DNA of 64,000 nt, taken from contig NZ_CP145732.1 of assembly GCF_036884845.1 (NCBI RefSeq), positions 1,798,001-1,862,000 of the forward strand, given 5' to 3'. Numbering within the stretch: the stretch's first letter is position 1; each line of letters begins with the position of its first letter. Shown here in pieces: positions 58,241-64,000 of this stretch. The notes beneath the pieces were generated by a model. The model made no database searches. It had not been told where the DNA came from and worked only from the letters and a program-made list of their open reading frames with translations. This DNA comes from Pseudomonas sp. MAG733B. Lineage in GTDB: Bacteria > Pseudomonadota > Gammaproteobacteria > Pseudomonadales > Pseudomonadaceae. Position numbers and translations under genes: made by a program.

Positions 58241-59137
58241 TTAAATCCTGTACTCCGGCCGTTCGGCCAATCCTTCCTTCAAGTAATCCACTAGCTTTCG
58301 CACCTTCGGCGACAGATGCCGTTGCTGCGGATACAGCGCCCAAACCGCTGTGTTCGGCGGTTGATGCGCTTCCAGTAGCGAAATCAAGGCACCGCTTTTC
58401 AGATGTTCGAGCACGTAATAGTCCGGCAACTGACACAACCCGACTCCCTGTAACGCGGCGTCCAATACGGCTTGCCCACTGTTGCAGCGCCAGTTTCCCT
58501 GCACGCGTTGCGAAAACTCCCGCCCGTTCTGTTCCAGTTGCCATAGATCCGAGCTGCCGATGAGGCAATTGTGACGGCTCAGTTCCGACAAACTGTGTGG
58601 CCGACCATACCGTTCAACGTAGGAAGGTGACGCACAGAGAAACATGCGTCGCGGAGCGAGGCGGGTCGCGACTAACCGTGAGTCTTGCAGACGCCCGAGG
58701 CGGATCGCCAGATCGAGGCCTTCGTGCACCAGGTCGAGTTGGCGGTTGCTCAGCTCAATGTCTATCCGCAGTTGTGGATAGAGCCCCATGAAACGCGTCA
58801 CTAGCGGCACGATGAAGCGTTCGCCGTAAGCCACTGCGCAAGTCATGCGCAACATGCCTTTGGGTTCACTGGTCAAATCGCCCACCGCTCGTAGTGCTTC
58901 TTCGCGCCCATCCTGCAAGCGTTGGCAATGTTGCAGAAACGTTTGCCCAGCCTCGGTCAGCGTGACCCGGCGGGTGCTGCGATAGAGCAAACGGGTTTGC
59001 AATCGCTCTTCAAGGCGTACGATTTGTCGACTGACATGGGAAGAAGAAACCCCAAGACGTTCCGCGGCAGCAGTGAATTGGCTGCATTCGGCGACAGCGA
59101 CGAATTCGTCGATCCCTTCCCAGCGATTTTCAGACAT
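58241..59137 (-). CDS. gfnR: LysR-family regulator next to formaldehyde-detoxification genes (GfnR-like)
   Basis: This 298-residue LysR-type regulator has an N-terminal winged helix (about 5-65, FTAAAERLGVSSSHVSRQI then RLEERLQTRLLYRSTRRVTL) and a substrate-binding effector domain (about 92-295). It is divergent from adhC with a 107 bp gap containing AT-rich dyads. In P. aeruginosa the LysR gene at this position is, as I recall, gfnR, which controls adhC and the following hydrolase gene in response to formaldehyde. The family call is firm; the symbol rests on synteny. Confidence 0.8.
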   Translation of the reverse strand: MSENRWEGIDEFVAVAECSQFTAAAERLGVSSSHVSRQIVRLEERLQTRLLYRSTRRVTLTEAGQTFLQHCQRLQDGREEALRAVGDLTSEPKGMLRMTCAVAYGERFIVPLVTRFMGLYPQLRIDIELSNRQLDLVHEGLDLAIRLGRLQDSRLVATRLAPRRMFLCASPSYVERYGRPHSLSELSRHNCLIGSSDLWQLEQNGREFSQRVQGNWRCNSGQAVLDAALQGVGLCQLPDYYVLEHLKSGALISLLEAHQPPNTAVWALYPQQRHLSPKVRKLVDYLKEGLAERPEYRI

Positions 59138-59142
59138 CGATG

Positions 59143-60357
<1,215 letters not shown>

Positions 60358-60367
60358 GAAGCAGCTG

Positions 60368-60395
60368 CAAGCCACAAGCTTCAAGCGGCAAGCAG
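60368..60395 (+). repeat. Four tandem CAAGCNN heptads
   Basis: CAAGC recurs every seven bases at 60368, 60375, 60382 and 60389 with variable last two bases, in the gap between adhC and fghA. Similar AAGCTTCAAGC-type runs occur between Pseudomonas genes from memory. Function is unknown. Confidence 0.55.
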
Positions 60396-60445
60396 ACCGT
60401 ATTGGCCTGGCGCTTGAGGTTTTGGTTTTCAGTAAGGAGTTTGCA

Positions 60446-61294
60446 ATGAGCCTGGAAAACATCTCCTGCCAGAAAAGTTTTGGCGGCTGGCACAAACGTT
60501 ATCGCCATCGTTCGGAAGTACTCGGCTGCGACATGGTGTTTGCCGTGTACCTGCCACCGCAAGCGGAGCAGGGCGGCAAGCTGCCGGTGTTGTATTGGCT
60601 GTCCGGCCTGACCTGCACCGACGAGAACTTCATGCAGAAGGCCGGCGCCATGCGCATGGCCGCCGAGCTGGGGCTGATCATCGTCGCACCGGACACCAGT
60701 CCGCGTGGCGCCGATGTGCCGGGTGATCCGGACGGTGCCTGGGACTTCGGTCTCGGTGCCGGCTTCTATTTGAATGCCACGCAAGAACCCTGGTCGCGGC
60801 ACTATCGGATGCATGACTACGTCGTGCAGGAATTACCGGCACTGGTCGAAGCCCATTTCCCGGCGTCGGACAAGCGCGGCATCAGCGGTCACTCCATGGG
60901 TGGTCACGGTGCGCTGGTCTGTGCGTTGCGCAATCCGGGGCGTTATCTGTCGGTGTCGGCGTTCTCGCCAATCAACAATCCGATGGATTGCCCGTGGGGA
61001 CAGAAGGCGTTCTCTCGGTACCTGGGCGAAGACCGTTCGAAATGGCGCGAGTGGGACGCCTGTGCGTTGATTGCCGAGGCGGACGAAAAACTGCCGCTGC
61101 TGGTTGATCAAGGCGACCGGGACGACTTCCTCTCCACCCAGCTCAAGCCTGAAGCTTTGCAACAGGCGACCAAACTGGCCGGTCATCCGCTGACGTTGCG
61201 CCTGCAACCCGGCTACGACCACAGCTATTTCTTCATTGCCAGTTTCATCGAAGATCACTTGCAACATCACGCGCATGCTCTAGGCACTCAATAG
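60446..61294 (+). CDS. fghA: S-formylglutathione hydrolase
   Basis: This esterase-D family hydrolase splits S-formylglutathione to formate and glutathione, completing glutathione-dependent formaldehyde removal begun by the upstream dehydrogenase. The 282-residue alpha/beta-hydrolase has nucleophile Ser150 in [10 protein letters not shown], the oxyanion region [14 protein letters not shown], catalytic Asp in [12 protein letters not shown] and His in [16 protein letters not shown] precedes the ATG at 60446. Confidence 0.95.
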   Translation: MSLENISCQKSFGGWHKRYRHRSEVLGCDMVFAVYLPPQAEQGGKLPVLYWLSGLTCTDENFMQKAGAMRMAAELGLIIVAPDTSPRGADVPGDPDGAWDFGLGAGFYLNATQEPWSRHYRMHDYVVQELPALVEAHFPASDKRGISGHSMGGHGALVCALRNPGRYLSVSAFSPINNPMDCPWGQKAFSRYLGEDRSKWREWDACALIAEADEKLPLLVDQGDRDDFLSTQLKPEALQQATKLAGHPLTLRLQPGYDHSYFFIASFIEDHLQHHAHALGTQ

Positions 61295-61306
61295 CAGGTA
61301 GAATCA

Positions 61307-61335
61307 CGCCCTGACAAAAATCGGGGCGTTTTTTT
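61307..61335 (+). terminator. Terminator hairpin whose T-run abuts the ispF ATG
   Basis: CGCCC (61307-61311) pairs with GGGCG (61324-61328) and is followed by seven Ts (61329-61335) directly before the ispF ATG. The only Shine-Dalgarno-like sequence for ispF, GGGG at 61323-61326, lies within the descending arm. The structure could end the fghA transcript and mask the ispF ribosome site. Confidence 0.65.
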
Positions 61336-61809
61336 ATGCGTATTGGCCACGGCTATGATGTGCACCGTTTCGCTGAAGGCGATTTCATTACTCTGGGCGG
61401 CGTGCGGATCGCACACAGCTTCGGGCTGCTCGCTCATTCCGACGGTGACGTCCTGCTGCACGCCTTGAGCGATGCCTTGCTCGGCGCTGCTGCGCTGGGT
61501 GACATCGGCAAGCATTTCCCGGATACCGACCCGCAATTCAAAGGCGCCGACAGCCGTGCGCTGTTGCGTCATGTCGTCGCACTGATCCACGCCAAAGGCT
61601 GGAAGGTCGGCAACGTCGATAACACCATCGTTGCCCAGGCGCCGAAAATGGCACCGCATATCGAATCGATGCGTGCGCTGATTGCCGCGGATCTTCAAGT
61701 TGAGTTGGATCAAGTGAACGTAAAAGCTACCACCACCGAAAAGCTTGGCTTTGTCGGTCGCGAAGAAGGCATTGCCGTGCATTCCGTTGCCTTGTTGCTG
61801 CGCGCATGA
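61336..61809 (+). CDS. ispF: 2-C-methyl-D-erythritol 2,4-cyclodiphosphate synthase
   Basis: IspF cyclises CDP-ME-2-phosphate to MEcPP with loss of CMP. The 157-residue trimeric zinc enzyme has [11 protein letters not shown] (Asp8 and His10 zinc ligands), [21 protein letters not shown] (third ligand His), [19 protein letters not shown], and [19 protein letters not shown]. The start is fixed by the family N-terminus. The stop overlaps truD by four bases. Confidence 0.96.
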   Translation: MRIGHGYDVHRFAEGDFITLGGVRIAHSFGLLAHSDGDVLLHALSDALLGAAALGDIGKHFPDTDPQFKGADSRALLRHVVALIHAKGWKVGNVDNTIVAQAPKMAPHIESMRALIAADLQVELDQVNVKATTTEKLGFVGREEGIAVHSVALLLRA

Positions 61810-62851
61810 ACGAACTGCAACTACTCGGCCCGCGTGCCTATGGCGAAGCCCTCGGCACAGCGGTACTGAAGGCGATCGCGGAAGATTTCCAGGTCGATGA
61901 AGTCCTTGATATTCCCCTGAGCGGCGACGGCGAACACCTGTGGATCTGGGTGGAGAAGCGCGGCCTGAATACTGAAGAGGCGGCACGGCGGATCGCTAAA
62001 GCTGCTGGCGTGCCGCTGCGCACCGTCAGCTATGCCGGGCTCAAGGACCGTCAGGCGCTGACGCGCCAGTGGTTCAGCGTGCAACTGCCGGGCAAGGCCG
62101 ACCCGGATTTGTCCGCGGCAGAAAACGACACGCTGAAAATCCTCAAGACCAGCCGACACAAGCGCAAGTTGCAACGCGGTGCGCACTCGGCCAACGGTTT
62201 CACTTTGCGCCTGACTCAGTTCGCCGGTTACAAGGCTGCCATCGAAGAGCGCCTGCAACTGATCGTCAAACACGGCATCCCCAACTATTTCGGCGCCCAG
62301 CGCTTCGGGCATGACGGCGGTAACGTGGTCGACGCCCGTGCCTGGGCTGCGCGCAAGGCCTTGCCGGAGCAGCGTAACGTGCGTTCGCGTCTGCTCTCGA
62401 CCGCCCGCAGTTTTCTGTTCAATCAGGTGTTGGCCGCGCGTGTCGCCGACGGCACCTGGCAGCGCGCCCAGGTCGGTGACCTGCTGGCGTTCACTGATAG
62501 CCGCAGCTTCTTTCCGGCCGGAGAGGCCGAGTGCAGCGACCCGCGTCTGGCGATTCTCGATCTGCATCCGACCGGCCCGCAGTGGGGCGAAGGTGACTCG
62601 CCGGCCACGGGCGCTGTCCATGAACTGGAGCAGGCGATTGCCGCGCGCGAAGCAGACCTTCGCGATTGGTTGATCAACGCCGGTATGAGCCACGAACGTC
62701 GCATCCTGCGGCTGCCCATTGGTGGGTTGACGTGGCATTATCCCGAGCCTGACATTCTGCAACTGGAATTCGTCCTTCCGGCCGGATGCTTCGCCACCGT
62801 ATTGGTGCGCGAGCTCGTTGATCTGGTGCCGGTGGGGCAGACGGACAGCCC

Positions 62852-62864
<13 letters not shown>
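61806..62864 (+). CDS. truD: tRNA pseudouridine(13) synthase TruD
   Basis: TruD makes pseudouridine at position 13 of tRNA-Glu. The 352-residue product has catalytic Asp81 in [16 protein letters not shown], the N-terminal motif [34 protein letters not shown], and [16 protein letters not shown]. It is in the ispF-truD-surE-pcm operon typical of gammaproteobacteria. The 3' end overlaps surE by 13 bases in another frame. Confidence 0.95.

Positions 62865-64000
<1,136 letters not shown>

Overview
The window is chromosomal DNA of a Pseudomonas species, most likely of the P. fluorescens group. It is GC-rich with strong third-position GC bias. The intergenic gaps carry Pseudomonas REP/REPIN palindromes of the GTAGGAGC/TGTGGGAGC and AAAAGATCGCAGCC types. 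Gene order from mexL-mexJK and plsB through dapD, dapC, glnD, map and rpsB to pcm follows, as I remember it, the PA3680-PA3624 segment of P. aeruginosa PAO1 read in reverse. The exception is a csp-rlmA-dapE-ndvB block, which sits elsewhere (about PA1159-PA1163) in PAO1. No rRNA, tRNA, CRISPR array, transposase, integrase or prophage gene was seen.

Layout. 1-6175: end of an unidentified gene, rsmJ (16S rRNA methylation), and a divergent TetR regulator / RND efflux pair resembling mexL-mexJK. 6176-6898: a long non-coding stretch with a highly folded dispersed repeat and three tandem REP units. 6899-10370: accessory genes (DUF6124-type small protein, autoinhibited Fic protein, DUF4197 protein, two YbaY-like paralogues). 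10540-18840: plsB, a cold-shock protein, a hypothetical protein, rlmA-dapE and the GH17-GT2 glucan synthase ndvB. 19111-25093: tcdA, csdA-csdE (sulfur transfer), dapD, an ArsC/Spx-like reductase and an Na+/H+ antiporter. 25113-26674: a lower-GC insert with two tandem astacin-like metalloproteases. 26832-31646: dapC, glnD, map.

32020-51324 is a dense plus-strand run of core genes: translation (rpsB, tsf, frr), nucleotides (pyrH), isoprenoids and undecaprenol (uppS, dxr), phospholipid (cdsA), envelope proteolysis and outer-membrane assembly (rseP, bamA, skp), lipid A (lpxD, fabZ, lpxA, lpxB), then rnhB, dnaE and accA. Many neighbours overlap by 1-4 bases, suggesting translational coupling. 51458-64000 continues with tilS, pyrG-kdsA, eno, ftsB-ispD, a LysR regulator divergent from the formaldehyde-detoxification pair adhC-fghA, then ispF-truD-surE-pcm; pcm runs off the right edge.

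The most interesting items are the tandem metalloproteases, which have no signal peptide and share a lone N-terminal Cys7 (a possible cysteine switch); the folded repeat at about 6240-6560; the twin-hairpin leader of the DUF6124 gene; the hairpin abutting the ispF start codon; and REP elements that supply or overlap stop codons.
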